64,000 nucleotides of DNA from positions 1 through 64,000 of the forward strand of contig JAWVCW010000022.1 in NCBI GenBank assembly GCA_033857955.1, read 5' to 3'. The stretch's first letter is position 1; each line of letters starts with the position of its first letter. The position numbers were made by a program, and so were the translations under genes. This DNA is from Gaiellasilicea sp033857955 (GTDB lineage: Bacteria > Actinomycetota > Thermoleophilia > Gaiellales > Gaiellaceae). Shown in pieces: positions 15,876 to 24,550 of this stretch. Under the pieces are notes generated by a model. The model had not been told where the DNA came from, made no database searches, and was given only the letters and a program-made list of their open reading frames with translations.

Positions 15876-16510
15876 CAGATGTCCGCAGCGGCCGAACGCT
15901 CGAGCGCTGCGAGGATCAGCACTGTCGAGGTCGCGCCCGGGTCCTGATGGCCGATCGAACGCTCGCCGAGGTACGACGCGCGCCCCTTGCGTGCCTGGAG
16001 CGGCACGGTCGCGCGCATTCCCTCCTCCCCCGCCTCGCGGGCAGCAGCGAGCGCGTCGGCGAGGCCGGCGCCGGTCTCGACCTGCTCGCGCAACACCCTC
16101 ACCGCCGGAGCAAGCGCGTCGACCATGGTCTTCTCGCCCTCGCTCGCGGCGCCGAGGTCGACGACGCCGGCAAGAGCCGCGTCGAGCGCCGCCACGAGCT
16201 CCTCCGGACCGAACTGGTCGGCCTCGCCGAGTACGCGACCGGCCCGCCTGAGCGCCGTACCCCAGAGCGGGCCGCTCGCGCCGCCGACCGTGGAGACGAG
16301 CGTGGACCCGGCGGTTAGCAGCAGCTTGCCCGGCGGCTCCGACGACGCCTCGCCGTCGAGCCGCTCGACGACGGCGGCGAAGCCCCGGTCCATGTTCGCG
16401 CCGTGGTCGGCATCGCCGATCGCGGCGTCGAGTTGGGTCAGGTAATCGCGCTGCTCGCTGATCGCCGCCGCTGAGGCGGCAAGCCAGCTTCTCACCGTGC
16501 CAGCATCCAC
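15875..16510 (-). CDS. dhaL: Dihydroxyacetone kinase ADP-binding subunit DhaL
   Basis: 211 residues. The nucleotide/Mg site LDAAIGDADHGANMDRG near residue 35, STVGGASGPLWGTALRRAG, and the closing LGERSIGHQDPGATST are the DhaL pattern. DhaL holds ADP as a cofactor that is rephosphorylated by DhaM and used to phosphorylate dihydroxyacetone on DhaK. GTG 16510 is taken as the start because AAGGAGG lies 7-8 nt upstream; an in-frame ATG further up would place the ribosome site inside the gene. It lies 22 nt after dhaK. Confidence 0.94.
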   Translation of the reverse strand: MDAGTVRSWLAASAAAISEQRDYLTQLDAAIGDADHGANMDRGFAAVVERLDGEASSEPPGKLLLTAGSTLVSTVGGASGPLWGTALRRAGRVLGEADQFGPEELVAALDAALAGVVDLGAASEGEKTMVDALAPAVRVLREQVETGAGLADALAAAREAGEEGMRATVPLQARKGRASYLGERSIGHQDPGATSTVLILAALERSAAADI

Positions 16511-16532
16511 GCTCGCTCCTCCTTCCATCCCG

Positions 16533-17558
16533 CTAGACGCCCCAACGCAGCGCCGGCGTGTGCACCGGAGCATCCCACAGGGCAGTCAGCTCGTCGTCGA
16601 GCGCGAGCAGGGTGATCGACACGCCGGCCATCTCGAGGCTCGTGATGTAGTTGCCGACGAGGTTGCGCGTCGCGGTGAGCCCGTGCTTCTCGAGTTGCTT
16701 CGTCAGCTCGTGATAGACGACGTAGAGCTCGATCAGCGGCGTGCCGCCGAGCCCGTTCACGAACGCGAGCACGTTCGAGCCCGAGGGCGGATCGAGGTCC
16801 GTGAGGATCGCCGCCGTCATCTGCTCGACGATCTCTGCCGCAGGCTTGACGCGGTCCCGCTTGCGGCCGGGCTCGCCGTGGATCCCGACGCCGAACTCCA
16901 TCTCGTCGGGTCCGATCTCGAAGATCGGGCCGTTGGACGTGGGCGTGGCGCAGGACGTGAGGGCGACGCCGAAGCTCCGCCCCTGCGCGTTCACCTTGCG
17001 TGCGATCGCGGCGACCTCGGCGAGCGTCCCGCCTGCCTCTGCCTTTGCGCCGGCGATCTTCTCGAGGAGGACGGTGACACCGACGCCTCGGCGGCCCGCC
17101 GTGTAGAGGCTGTCCTCGACGGCGACGTCGTCGTTTGTGAGCACCGACTCGACCTGGATCCCCTCGTCCTCTGCCAGCTCGGCCGCCATGCGGAAGTTGA
17201 GCACGTCGCCGGTGTAGTTCTTGACGATGTGCACGACGCCCGCGCCGCCGTCGACGGCCTTCGTCGCTGCGAGCATCTGGTCCGGCACGGGCGACGTGAA
17301 GACTGCTCCGGGGCAGGCGGCGTCGAGCATGCCGACCCCGACGAAGCCGCCGTGCAGCGGCTCGTGCCCGCTTCCGCCACCGGAGACCAGGGCGACCTTG
17401 CCGCTCACCGGCGCTCCCTTGCGGACGACGATCTGCTGCTCCAGATCGACGGTCAGGAGATCGGAGTGTGCGGCCTCGAGCCCGGCGAGCGACTCGGGGA
17501 CGAGGTCGTCCGGGTTGTTGAGGAACTTCTTGACAGTCGCGACATCCGTGCTGCTCAT
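16533..17558 (-). CDS. dhaK: Dihydroxyacetone kinase substrate-binding subunit DhaK
   Basis: 341 residues, full length. VALVSGGGSGHEPLHGGFVG and IVKNYTGDVLNFRMA are substrate-domain motifs, and GVGIHGEPG holds His227, the residue that binds dihydroxyacetone covalently. The PEP-dependent form is indicated by DhaL, DhaM, HPr and enzyme I nearby and by the absence of an ATP-type fused kinase domain. It lies 14 nt after the glycerol facilitator gene in the same operon. Product is dihydroxyacetone phosphate, which enters glycolysis. Confidence 0.95.
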   Translation of the reverse strand: MSSTDVATVKKFLNNPDDLVPESLAGLEAAHSDLLTVDLEQQIVVRKGAPVSGKVALVSGGGSGHEPLHGGFVGVGMLDAACPGAVFTSPVPDQMLAATKAVDGGAGVVHIVKNYTGDVLNFRMAAELAEDEGIQVESVLTNDDVAVEDSLYTAGRRGVGVTVLLEKIAGAKAEAGGTLAEVAAIARKVNAQGRSFGVALTSCATPTSNGPIFEIGPDEMEFGVGIHGEPGRKRDRVKPAAEIVEQMTAAILTDLDPPSGSNVLAFVNGLGGTPLIELYVVYHELTKQLEKHGLTATRNLVGNYITSLEMAGVSITLLALDDELTALWDAPVHTPALRWGV

Positions 17559-17572
17559 CTCGTCCTCTCTTC

Positions 17573-18370
17573 CTAAACGTGGGCAGGGGTCTCGTACGCG
17601 TCGGCCCGGTCGGGCTCAGTCACGGCTGCCCGAATCGGGGCCTGGACGATCCGGGGCGTCGCGATCCAGTCGTAGGCGAAGGCTGCAATCGCAGCACCAC
17701 CCAGGTTGGCCGGGATGTACGCGAGGAGCTGCTCTGTCCAGTTGTGGAACGACCCGTTCAGGTCCGAGACGAGCAGCGGCCCGAGTGCGCGGGCCGGGTT
17801 GATCGAGGCGTTCGTGAGCGGGCCGACGGTGATGATGATCGCGACGACGGTGAGGCCGATGACGAGCCCGGCCCAGCCCTCGGGCGAGCGCGTGTCGACG
17901 ATGCCGAGGATCGCGAACATCAGGATCGCAGTCCCAAGGGCCTCGACGAACATCGCCGAGCCCCAGCTCGTGACGGCGTGGTTGAAGTCGACGACGCCGA
18001 AGCCGGCACCGAAGTCGAAGACACGGCTGCCGAACGACGCCCAGATCGCGAGCGCACCGGCGATCCCGCCTGCCACCTGCGCAGCCCAGTAGGCAGGCAC
18101 ACCGCTCCACGGAAAGCGCTTCGTCGCCGCGAGCGCGAACGTCACAGCCGGATTGATGTGGCAGCCCGACACCTTGCCGACCGTGTAGACCATCGCGGTC
18201 ACGATCAGCCCGAACGCGAGTGCGACCATCCCGACCTCCGCACCGGAAAACGGCGACGCCTCGCTCGTGAGCAGGATCATCGCGGGCACCGAGCCCGCGC
18301 CGACGAAGACGAGCAGGGCGGTGCCGATGAGCTCCGCAGCCAGCTTCTGCCCGAGAGAGTGCTCTTCCAT
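17573..18370 (-). CDS. glpF: Aquaglyceroporin (glycerol facilitator)
   Basis: 265 residues, six membrane segments and both MIP-family half-helices: HINPAVTFALA and SINPARALGP. The Asp often seen after the second NPAR in glycerol channels (NPARD) is Ala here, as in water-selective forms, so the substrate could be water, glycerol or dihydroxyacetone; operon position with dhaK, dhaL and ptsI favours a three-carbon substrate. It is the first gene of that operon. A palindromic operator-like sequence lies about 90 nt upstream. Confidence 0.85.
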   Translation of the reverse strand: MEEHSLGQKLAAELIGTALLVFVGAGSVPAMILLTSEASPFSGAEVGMVALAFGLIVTAMVYTVGKVSGCHINPAVTFALAATKRFPWSGVPAYWAAQVAGGIAGALAIWASFGSRVFDFGAGFGVVDFNHAVTSWGSAMFVEALGTAILMFAILGIVDTRSPEGWAGLVIGLTVVAIIITVGPLTNASINPARALGPLLVSDLNGSFHNWTEQLLAYIPANLGGAAIAAFAYDWIATPRIVQAPIRAAVTEPDRADAYETPAHV

Positions 18371-18459
18371 GGGCGCTACGACCTCCTTCCGGCCCGGAGC
18401 GGAAGTCGCGCGGGCCGTTCCGCGGGTTGCCGAGCGGGACGTTGCTCAGTTCATTGCTC

Positions 18460-18492
18460 GGAACATCATTCGACATTACCGAACGATGTTCC
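18460..18492. promoter_or_regulatory. Operator-like palindrome upstream of glpF-dhaKL-ptsI
   Basis: GGAACATCATTCG (18460-18472) and CGAACGATGTTCC (18480-18492) form an inverted repeat matching at 12 of 13 positions around a 7-nt centre. It includes TTCGACATT-N3-GAA, also present in the iclR-dhaM intergenic region. It is the likely control site of the minus-strand operon that starts at 18370. Confidence 0.65.
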
Positions 18493-18545
18493 GGCGAACA
18501 TATGCCTCTCGGCGCTCGTTGTCAAGCGCACAAGGATCGAAATCC

Positions 18546-19775
18546 TCAGACGAGGGGTGCGAGCCGAGTGCGGGCGTCGGCGATCGCCTCGCGGACACCG
18601 CCCGGCCCCGGCGCAGCGCGCGGAGCGGGCTCCGGCGCCTCGAACGTGCCGTCGCGCACCGCGCCCGCTACCCGCTCGTGCGCATCGCGGAACGACATGC
18701 CTCCCCGCACGAGCGCCTCCGCCGCGTCGGTCGCGAGCAGGAGCGGATCAGAGGCGGCGGCCGCGAGCCGTTCTCGGTCGAGCTCGAGCCCGCCGACGAG
18801 CGCCGTCAGCGCACCGAGCGCGCCGCGGACGTCGGCACGAGCCGCGAAGACCGGCGGCTTGTCCTCCTGCAGGTCGCGGTTGTAGGCGAGCGGGAGCCCC
18901 TTGACCGTCGCGAGCAGGCCGGTCAACCGGCCGATCGCCGTGCCCGCCTTGCCGCGCACGAGCTCGGCCACGTCCGGGTTCAGCTTCTGCGGCATCATCG
19001 AGGAGCCGGTCGCCACCCCCTCGGGGAGCGAGGCGAAGCCGAACTCGGCCGTCGTCCAGAGCACGAGCTCCTCGCCGATCCGCGAGAGGTGGACGAAGCA
19101 GGTCGCGGCAGCGTAGAGGTAGTCGAGCGCGAAGTCTCGGTCGGCGACGGCGTCGAGCGAGTTGCGGAGCTGCCGCTCGGGCGCGGGCAACGGCAGCGTC
19201 GAGCCTGCGAGCGCACCGGCGCCAAGCGGGCTCTCCGATGCGGCCTCGGCCGCCGCTGCAAACCGCCTCAGGTCGCGCTCCAGCATCTCCACCCATGCGA
19301 GCAGGTGATGGCCGACGGTCACGGGCTGCGCGCGCTGCAGATGGGTGTAGCCCGGCATCGGGCTCTCTGCCTCCGCCTCAGCCCGGTCGAGCACGGCTCC
19401 GGCCAGAGCAGCGATGCCGGCGCGGGCTTCGCCGCACGCATCGAGGACATAGAGGCGAAATGCGGCCGCCACCTGATCGTTGCGGGACCTGCCGGCATGG
19501 ATCTTCCGCCCGACCTCGCCGAGCAGCCGCTCGATCGCGCTGTGGACGTCCTCGTCCTCCGGACTCAGTGAGACCGTGCCACTGGCGATCTCGAGTAGCC
19601 GCGCCTCGGCGTCGGCGAGCTCCTCGTCGTCCAGCAGGCTCGCCGCGTGCAGCCGCCGCGCGTGCACGGCCGTCGCCTCGCAGTCGTACGGCAGGAGCTC
19701 CGCGTCGTCGGCGCGGAGGAACGAGCTCACGGCCGGGTCGAGCGGGCGGCCGACGCGGCCGCCCCAGAGCGTCAT
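18546..19775 (-). CDS. argH: Argininosuccinate lyase
   Basis: 409 residues, slightly shorter than the usual 460. It splits argininosuccinate to arginine and fumarate, the last step of arginine synthesis. Visible motifs: LWGGRVGRPLDP, EDVHSAIERLL, KIHAGRSRNDQVA, PGYTHLQRAQPVTVGHHLLA, the fumarase/aspartase signature GSSMMPQKLNPD and YNRDLQEDKPP. The C-terminal domain is compact, which explains the length. ATG overlaps the argG stop by 4 nt, so the pair is translationally coupled. Confidence 0.96.
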   Translation of the reverse strand: MTLWGGRVGRPLDPAVSSFLRADDAELLPYDCEATAVHARRLHAASLLDDEELADAEARLLEIASGTVSLSPEDEDVHSAIERLLGEVGRKIHAGRSRNDQVAAAFRLYVLDACGEARAGIAALAGAVLDRAEAEAESPMPGYTHLQRAQPVTVGHHLLAWVEMLERDLRRFAAAAEAASESPLGAGALAGSTLPLPAPERQLRNSLDAVADRDFALDYLYAAATCFVHLSRIGEELVLWTTAEFGFASLPEGVATGSSMMPQKLNPDVAELVRGKAGTAIGRLTGLLATVKGLPLAYNRDLQEDKPPVFAARADVRGALGALTALVGGLELDRERLAAAASDPLLLATDAAEALVRGGMSFRDAHERVAGAVRDGTFEAPEPAPRAAPGPGGVREAIADARTRLAPLV

Positions 19776-20980
19776 GCTTCGGTCTTCGCCCGCGCGCGGG
19801 CGGCCGCGAGCTCCACCTCCAGCGAGGAGATCTTGATGAACCCCTCGGCCGCTGCGTGCGGGAACGTCTCGCCGGTGCCGTACGACGCCAGCGTCTCGGC
19901 GTAGAGCATGTGCGGCGAGCGGCGGCCGGTGACGACCGCGGCATTGGGCCGAAGCTCGACGCGCACGTCCCCCTCGACGAGCTCCTGCGTCTTGTCCACG
20001 AAGGCGTCGATCGCCTCGCGCGCCGGACTGAACCAGAGACCTTCGTAGACGAGCTCGGTCCAGCGCTGCTCCAGGCCGCGCTTGATCCGCGCCTCGTCCT
20101 TCGTCAGCACCACATCCTCGAGCGCCGAGTGGGCCTGGATCAGCACGATGGCGGCGGGCGCCTCGTACACCTCGCGGCTCTTGATCCCAACTGCCCGGTT
20201 CTCGATCATGTCGATCCGCCCGATCCCGTACGGGCCGGCGAGCGAGTTCAGCTGCGCGATCAGCTCGGCGAGCGACAACTCTTCGCCATCGAGGGCGACC
20301 GGGACTCCAGCCTCGAAGCGAATCGTGACCTCGACCGGCTCGGGCGCGGTCGCAGGATCGGCGGTGAGTGCGTAGGGCTCCTCCGGGGGCGCGGCCCAGG
20401 GATCCTCGAGGGCTCCCGCCTCGATCGCGCGGCCGAACAGGTTCTCGTCGATCGAGAACGGCGAGGCCTGCGTCGCGGCGACGGGGATCCCGTGGGCGAG
20501 GGCGTACTCGATCTCCTCGTCGCGCGTCCAGATCCGGTCGCGCAGCGGTGCGATCACGTTCAGCCCCGGGTCGGTCGCCTTGAACGAGAGCTCGAAGCGC
20601 AGCTGGTCGTTGCCCTTGCCGGTGCAGCCGTGCACGGCGGCCTCGGCGCCGAGCTCGGTGGCGATCTCCGCGACTGCCTGGGCGATCACCGGCCGCGAGA
20701 GCGCGGAGACGAGCGGATACTTGCCCTCGTAGAGCGCGTTCGTCTTGATCGCCCGGGCGCACTGCTCCTCCGCGAACGCCGCCTTCCGGTCGACGAGCAC
20801 GACGTCGTCCGCACCGGCCGCGCGGGCACGCTCGATCGAGGCCTCGAGGTCGAACTCCTGGCCCACGTCCACGAGGACGGCCACGACCTCGTCGAAGCCG
20901 TACCAGTCCTCTTTCAGCCAGCTGACGATGCAGCTCGTGTCGAGCCCACCTGAAAAGGCCACCACTGCCGTTCTGCTCAT
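19772..20980 (-). CDS. argG: Argininosuccinate synthase
   Basis: 402 residues, full length. It joins citrulline and aspartate using ATP. The N-terminal P-loop reads AVVAFSGGLDTSCIVSWL; further motifs are GCTGKGNDQLRFE, the region with FSIDENLFGRAIEAG, and GRIDMIENRAVGIKSREVYEAP. The start is the ATG of MSRTAVVAFSGG, at the normal distance before the P-loop. Two TGCAT-N3-ATGCA boxes stand 3-35 nt upstream of the start codon and suggest ArgR control. Confidence 0.97.
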   Translation of the reverse strand: MSRTAVVAFSGGLDTSCIVSWLKEDWYGFDEVVAVLVDVGQEFDLEASIERARAAGADDVVLVDRKAAFAEEQCARAIKTNALYEGKYPLVSALSRPVIAQAVAEIATELGAEAAVHGCTGKGNDQLRFELSFKATDPGLNVIAPLRDRIWTRDEEIEYALAHGIPVAATQASPFSIDENLFGRAIEAGALEDPWAAPPEEPYALTADPATAPEPVEVTIRFEAGVPVALDGEELSLAELIAQLNSLAGPYGIGRIDMIENRAVGIKSREVYEAPAAIVLIQAHSALEDVVLTKDEARIKRGLEQRWTELVYEGLWFSPAREAIDAFVDKTQELVEGDVRVELRPNAAVVTGRRSPHMLYAETLASYGTGETFPHAAAEGFIKISSLEVELAAARARAKTEA

Positions 20981-20982
20981 GC

Positions 20983-21015
20983 TGCATAGTATGCACAACT
21001 TCTGCATTTCATGCA
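20983..21015. promoter_or_regulatory. Tandem ARG-like boxes before argGH
   Basis: TGCATAGTATGCA (20983-20995) and TGCATTTCATGCA (21003-21015) are two near-perfect palindromes with centres 20 bp apart, about two helical turns, the usual spacing for an ArgR hexamer. They fill most of the 52-bp gap between argG and the divergent rhodanese gene. No argR gene is in the window. Confidence 0.75.
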
Positions 21016-21032
21016 CGCGCTAGTCTTGGCTC

Positions 21033-21722
21033 GTGGATTATCGGTTCGTCGATTGCCGTTCGCGCGACGCCTATCTCGCCGGCCACGTACCCGGCGCCGC
21101 GCGCGCCGACCCGGACGACGATCTCACCGGCACGGACGGGGGCGGCCGGCATCCGCTTCCGACCGCCGAGGCGTTCGCTGCCTGGGCTTCGGCCGCCGGC
21201 ATCGGGCCGCGGACGCTCGTCGTGGCCTACGACGGCGGGACTGGCTGGGCTGCGCGCCTCTGGTGGCTGCTGCGGCACTTCGGGCATGACGCCGCCGCCG
21301 TGATCCCGCTCGGAGCCTGGCATGGTCCTCTACGGTCGGATCACGAGCGGATCGAGCGCGCCGAGTTCGTCCCGCGCCCGCGGACGGACGACATCGCCCG
21401 CTCACCGGAGCTGCTCGAGCGGCTCGGCGATCCGGGCCTCACCCTCGTCGACGCCCGCGCGCCCGAGCGGTGGCGCGGCGAGGTCGAGCCGATCGATCCG
21501 GTCGCCGGACGGATTCCCGGCGCGCGCAACCGCTTCTTCGAGGACGAGTCACCGCTACCGCGGGACCTGCTCGACGCGGGCGACGTCGTCGTCTACTGCG
21601 GCTCGGGCGTGACCGCCTGCGTCGTCCTCCACGAGCTGCACCTCGCGGGACGCACCGATGCACGGCTCTATCCGGGTTCCTTCAGCGAGTGGTACGGGCT
21701 CGGCCCCGTGGAACGCGGTTAG
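21033..21722 (+). CDS. Two-domain rhodanese-like sulfurtransferase
   Basis: 229 residues from GTG; tandem rhodanese proteins are usually near 280, so this is a compact version. The first domain (FVDCRSRDAYLAGHVPGA, then VVAYDGGTGWAARLWWLLRHFG) is the inactive structural half. The second (LVDARAPERWRGEVEPIDPVAGRIPGA) carries the active cysteine loop VVYCGSGVTACV. It probably moves sulfur from thiosulfate or mercaptopyruvate to an acceptor; the CGSGVTA loop resembles the SseA/3-mercaptopyruvate type. It shares its upstream region with argG but has no known link to arginine. Confidence 0.88.
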   Translation: MDYRFVDCRSRDAYLAGHVPGAARADPDDDLTGTDGGGRHPLPTAEAFAAWASAAGIGPRTLVVAYDGGTGWAARLWWLLRHFGHDAAAVIPLGAWHGPLRSDHERIERAEFVPRPRTDDIARSPELLERLGDPGLTLVDARAPERWRGEVEPIDPVAGRIPGARNRFFEDESPLPRDLLDAGDVVVYCGSGVTACVVLHELHLAGRTDARLYPGSFSEWYGLGPVERG

Positions 21723-22219
21723 GCGACGGTCTCAGCGAGCTGGTGGGCGCGGTGCGACGAGATCCCGTACCGCTGGGCGCGGACGAGCTCGTGCTCACCG
21801 TCCTCGAGCTCGACGAGCGGCAAGAGCTGGACGTCTCGCAGCCGGATGCGCACCGGTAGTCCCTCGGTGAACGCATAGGGGCTGAGCTCGTTCGCCAGCG
21901 TGCCCGCGAAGGGCTCGCTTCGCCAGCCCTCCTCGTCGTCCCAGAGCTCGCCGAGCGCCGCGAAGTCGGCCGGGCTCGCTTCGATCCAGCAGCCGTAGCC
22001 GAAATAGCCCTCCTCGCCCTCGATCGGGAGCTCCAGCAAGGCTCGAACGAAGAAGCGGTCCCCGTGCGTGCCCTGCAGGACGGCGGAGTCGTCGCCTACC
22101 CGGGCGCGCCGCTCACGCTCCTCCTCGTCGAGCAGGAAGATCGGCTGCGGCAGGCCCATGCGGATGTCGCGCGTCTCGCCGGCGTGCGCCTTCCCACAGA
22201 CCTCGCACGTGAAGGCCAC
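21719..22219 (-). CDS. DUF2199-family protein
   Basis: 166 residues. The start FTCEVCGKAHAGETRDIRM holds a CxxCG zinc-ribbon-like pair, followed by PxPIFLLDEEERERRARVGDD and FFVRALLELPI, and a GYGCWIEAS region, which together match DUF2199. The family has no proven function. GTG start; gap of 3 nt to the preceding HNH gene, so likely co-transcribed. Its end overlaps the converging rhodanese gene by 4 nt. Confidence 0.75.
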   Translation of the reverse strand: MAFTCEVCGKAHAGETRDIRMGLPQPIFLLDEEERERRARVGDDSAVLQGTHGDRFFVRALLELPIEGEEGYFGYGCWIEASPADFAALGELWDDEEGWRSEPFAGTLANELSPYAFTEGLPVRIRLRDVQLLPLVELEDGEHELVRAQRYGISSHRAHQLAETVA

Positions 22220-22222
22220 GAC

Positions 22223-22735
22223 CTACGCCGCCGTCGCCGCGCCGGGTAGGTACTGCTGCCAGACAAGGGGAATCGTGGGAGTCGCGAGGTGGATGAAGAG
22301 GACCGGCGCCGGCGGCCTCGGCGCCCGCTTCAAGTGGAGACCGGACTCCTCGAGCAAGCGGTCGCCCTTGCGCAGGTTGCACGGCGCGCAGGCGGTGACG
22401 ACGTTCTCCCAGATCGACTCCCCGCCCTTCGAGCGAGGCACCACGTGGTCGAGCGTCAGCCGCCCGCTCGAGGCGCCGCAGTAGACGCAACGCCAGCCGT
22501 CGCGCGCGAAGAGCGCGCGCCGCGAGATCTTGCGCTGGATCGCACGTGGCACACGGACGTATTTGACGAGCCTGATCACGTGCGGCCAGACGAACGTGTC
22601 GGTCGCGGAGCGGAGGCCCTTCGGAAGGCTTTCGAGCACTTCCGCCTTCCCTTTCCACACGAGCACGTGGGCACGCCGCACCGAACAGACGTTGAGCGGT
22701 TCGTAACTCGCGTTCAGGACGAGAACCTGTTGCAA
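22223..22735 (-). CDS. HNH endonuclease family protein
   Basis: 170 residues. The N-terminal half (VLVLNASYEPLNVCSVRRA, WKGKAEVLE) and the HNH core ARDGWRCVYCGASSGRLTLDHVVPRSKGGESIWENVVTACAPCNLRKGDRL are those of a widely conserved bacterial HNH family. The two CxxC pairs bind zinc and the central DHVVP gives the catalytic histidine. These genes are chromosomal and not obviously part of phage or restriction systems; the cellular role is not settled. TTG start. Confidence 0.85.
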   Translation of the reverse strand: MQQVLVLNASYEPLNVCSVRRAHVLVWKGKAEVLESLPKGLRSATDTFVWPHVIRLVKYVRVPRAIQRKISRRALFARDGWRCVYCGASSGRLTLDHVVPRSKGGESIWENVVTACAPCNLRKGDRLLEESGLHLKRAPRPPAPVLFIHLATPTIPLVWQQYLPGAATAA

Positions 22736-22774
22736 CTCAACTGAAGACTACCAGCGTGAAGGCTGTTTTCGGCT

Positions 22775-23245
22775 TTATCTGGCCATCGCGCGCTCTACTG
22801 CTTCCAACTCTTCGGGGGAAAGCGCGATCGGCGCCTTGCCGCGGTCGAGCTCCTTCACGTAGAGCCGGGCGTAGTCCCGTCCCTGGATCGCAGTGACGAC
22901 CGTGCCCGTCCGGTTCGAGTCGAGAAACGCGAACGATGCCGACTGGTGGCCCCCGGTGCCCGCGTAGGCGTCGTAGCGGATGACGGCCGTGTTCGTCAGC
23001 GAGCCGTCGACCCGGCGATCGACGCGCGAGAGCCCGGCTGCGATCTCGTCGACCGCACGGTGCAGGTCGTCGATCCGGCCCTGGAGAGAGACGGCGAAGT
23101 CGACCAGGTCGGAGCGTCCACCCCCGAGCAGCACGCGCTGGGCCACGCGTAACCGCCGGACGCGCACCCAGAGCCACGCGCAGGCTCCGAGCGCGATCGC
23201 GGCCGCCGCGACGGCGGCGATCGCCACAGCGAGCTCGAGAGACAT
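22775..23245 (-). CDS. DUF4446-family membrane-anchored protein
   Basis: 156 residues. One N-terminal membrane helix (LAVAIAAVAAAAIALGACAWLWV), a heptad-like helical stretch (FAVSLQGRIDDLHRAVDEIAAGLSRV with charged spacing), then a beta-rich end with IRYDAYAGTGGHQSASFAFLD and GTVVTAIQGRDYARLYVK. This is the DUF4446 layout, common in Firmicutes and Actinobacteria, often near parB or nucleoid genes; the function is unknown. It lies 11 nt after the gene for a 388-residue anchored protein. Confidence 0.78.
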   Translation of the reverse strand: MSLELAVAIAAVAAAAIALGACAWLWVRVRRLRVAQRVLLGGGRSDLVDFAVSLQGRIDDLHRAVDEIAAGLSRVDRRVDGSLTNTAVIRYDAYAGTGGHQSASFAFLDSNRTGTVVTAIQGRDYARLYVKELDRGKAPIALSPEELEAVERAMAR

Positions 23246-23256
23246 CAGTGGGCCAC

Positions 23257-24423
23257 TTACGCGCCGAGCGAGAAGATGACCGGGTACTCGGCCGAGTTGT
23301 TGCCGGTATTCGTCTCGCCGGGCACCGGATCGACGTCGATGCGCATGATCCGGCGCTCGCCGAAGTCGACCGAGGGGAAGTCGCGGAAGACGACGGTCTT
23401 CGTCTCGCCCGGGTTGATGATGTCGATCGTCTGCTTCTTCACGATCGGGGTCGGGCTCTGCTGGATCGTCAGCGTCACGTCGATCTTGACCTCCTGGCTG
23501 TCGCCGGAGTTCGCGATCGCAACGGCGAACGCCAGGTCGGTGGACGCCTCGACCGTGTTCTCCGCCGACGCCGACAGGGCCTGCCCGCCCGGGATGACCT
23601 TGACCGACTCGATGTTGGTGCCGTGCAGCCCGGTCGTGGTGCCGGTACCCGAGGCCGCGGAGCCGTTGATCCGCTCCCAGATCGGCACCATCGAGCGCGT
23701 GCTCGCAAGATCCGGCGTCTGGACGAAGTTCGAGTCGGGGACCTCGACGCCGGTCACCTTCTCCTGCTGGAGCACGCTCACCGCCGTCTTCTTGAAGAGG
23801 TCGTCCCACACCACGTCGCTCGCCACCAGCCGCTCGGCCTGGGAGGCAAGCAGCGCGCCCGCTGCGGCGGCGTCCTTCGAGCCCTGCGTCCGCTGGAACG
23901 CCTCGGCCAAGCCGGCGAGCCCGTCGACGCGAAACTGGAGCGCCTCGATCGCCGCATCGTGCGCGGCGCGGAGCGGGCCCGGCGCATCGAGGCCCTTTGC
24001 CCGCGTCGTCCCGATCTCCTGCTGCCGCACAAGGCCGCTGAGCTGCTTCTGCAAGTCGGCCGGCTTGATCCCCGGTGTCGTCAACGTATCGCTCAGCTCT
24101 CGGCCGACCCGCTCCGAATCGCGTGCGACGGCAGAGATGTCCGTCATGTAGTTGCCGTAGGCATCGCGCTTCTTGCTCTCCTGGCAGCTCTGCCCCCAGA
24201 GCAGCAGCAGGACGACGATCAGGATCGCGAACGCGATCAGGCCGAGCAGGCGCAGGAGGGGTGTGAAGCCTGTGCGCGGGCGGATCGGCCCGCGCGGCGC
24301 ACGAGGGCCGCGGCCGCCACGACCCAGTGGGCGGCGCAATGTGCGGTCGCTTCGACCGGAGGCCTCCTGGGTCTCGGGCTCCTCGAAGAAGTCGAACTCG
24401 ATATCAGGCTCGCGGTCGCTCAT
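23257..24423 (-). CDS. Membrane-anchored protein with CARDB-like outer domain
   Basis: 388 residues. An acidic then Arg/Gly/Pro-rich cytosolic tail (about 1-55) precedes one membrane helix (LLGLIAFAILIVVLLLLWG, about 58-77). The outer part is helical to about residue 250 and ends in a beta-sandwich (LAFAVAIANSGDSQEVKIDVTL, then NPGETKTVVFRDFP and NTGNNSAEYPVIF), the look of a CARDB/cell-adhesion-like domain. No enzyme motif is visible. It is divergent from the first Ser/Thr kinase of the cell-wall cluster. Confidence 0.6.
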   Translation of the reverse strand: MSDREPDIEFDFFEEPETQEASGRSDRTLRRPLGRGGRGPRAPRGPIRPRTGFTPLLRLLGLIAFAILIVVLLLLWGQSCQESKKRDAYGNYMTDISAVARDSERVGRELSDTLTTPGIKPADLQKQLSGLVRQQEIGTTRAKGLDAPGPLRAAHDAAIEALQFRVDGLAGLAEAFQRTQGSKDAAAAGALLASQAERLVASDVVWDDLFKKTAVSVLQQEKVTGVEVPDSNFVQTPDLASTRSMVPIWERINGSAASGTGTTTGLHGTNIESVKVIPGGQALSASAENTVEASTDLAFAVAIANSGDSQEVKIDVTLTIQQSPTPIVKKQTIDIINPGETKTVVFRDFPSVDFGERRIMRIDVDPVPGETNTGNNSAEYPVIFSLGA

Positions 24424-24550
24424 CGCAAATGGGTTCTACGGATCGAAGAAACAGGGGTCGAATAGTGTGGAACTGGGCCACTGTAACGATCGGTTCGGCC
24501 GTGAAGGCCGTGAAGGAATCGGTCCTGCGGCGGCCAACCCAGCTGAAGCC

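Noticed and set aside
19776..20996. Upstream extension of the argH frame through the argG gene
   Set aside because: The extension is a frame shadow of argG; true ArgH begins with the LWGGRVGRPLD sequence at 19775.
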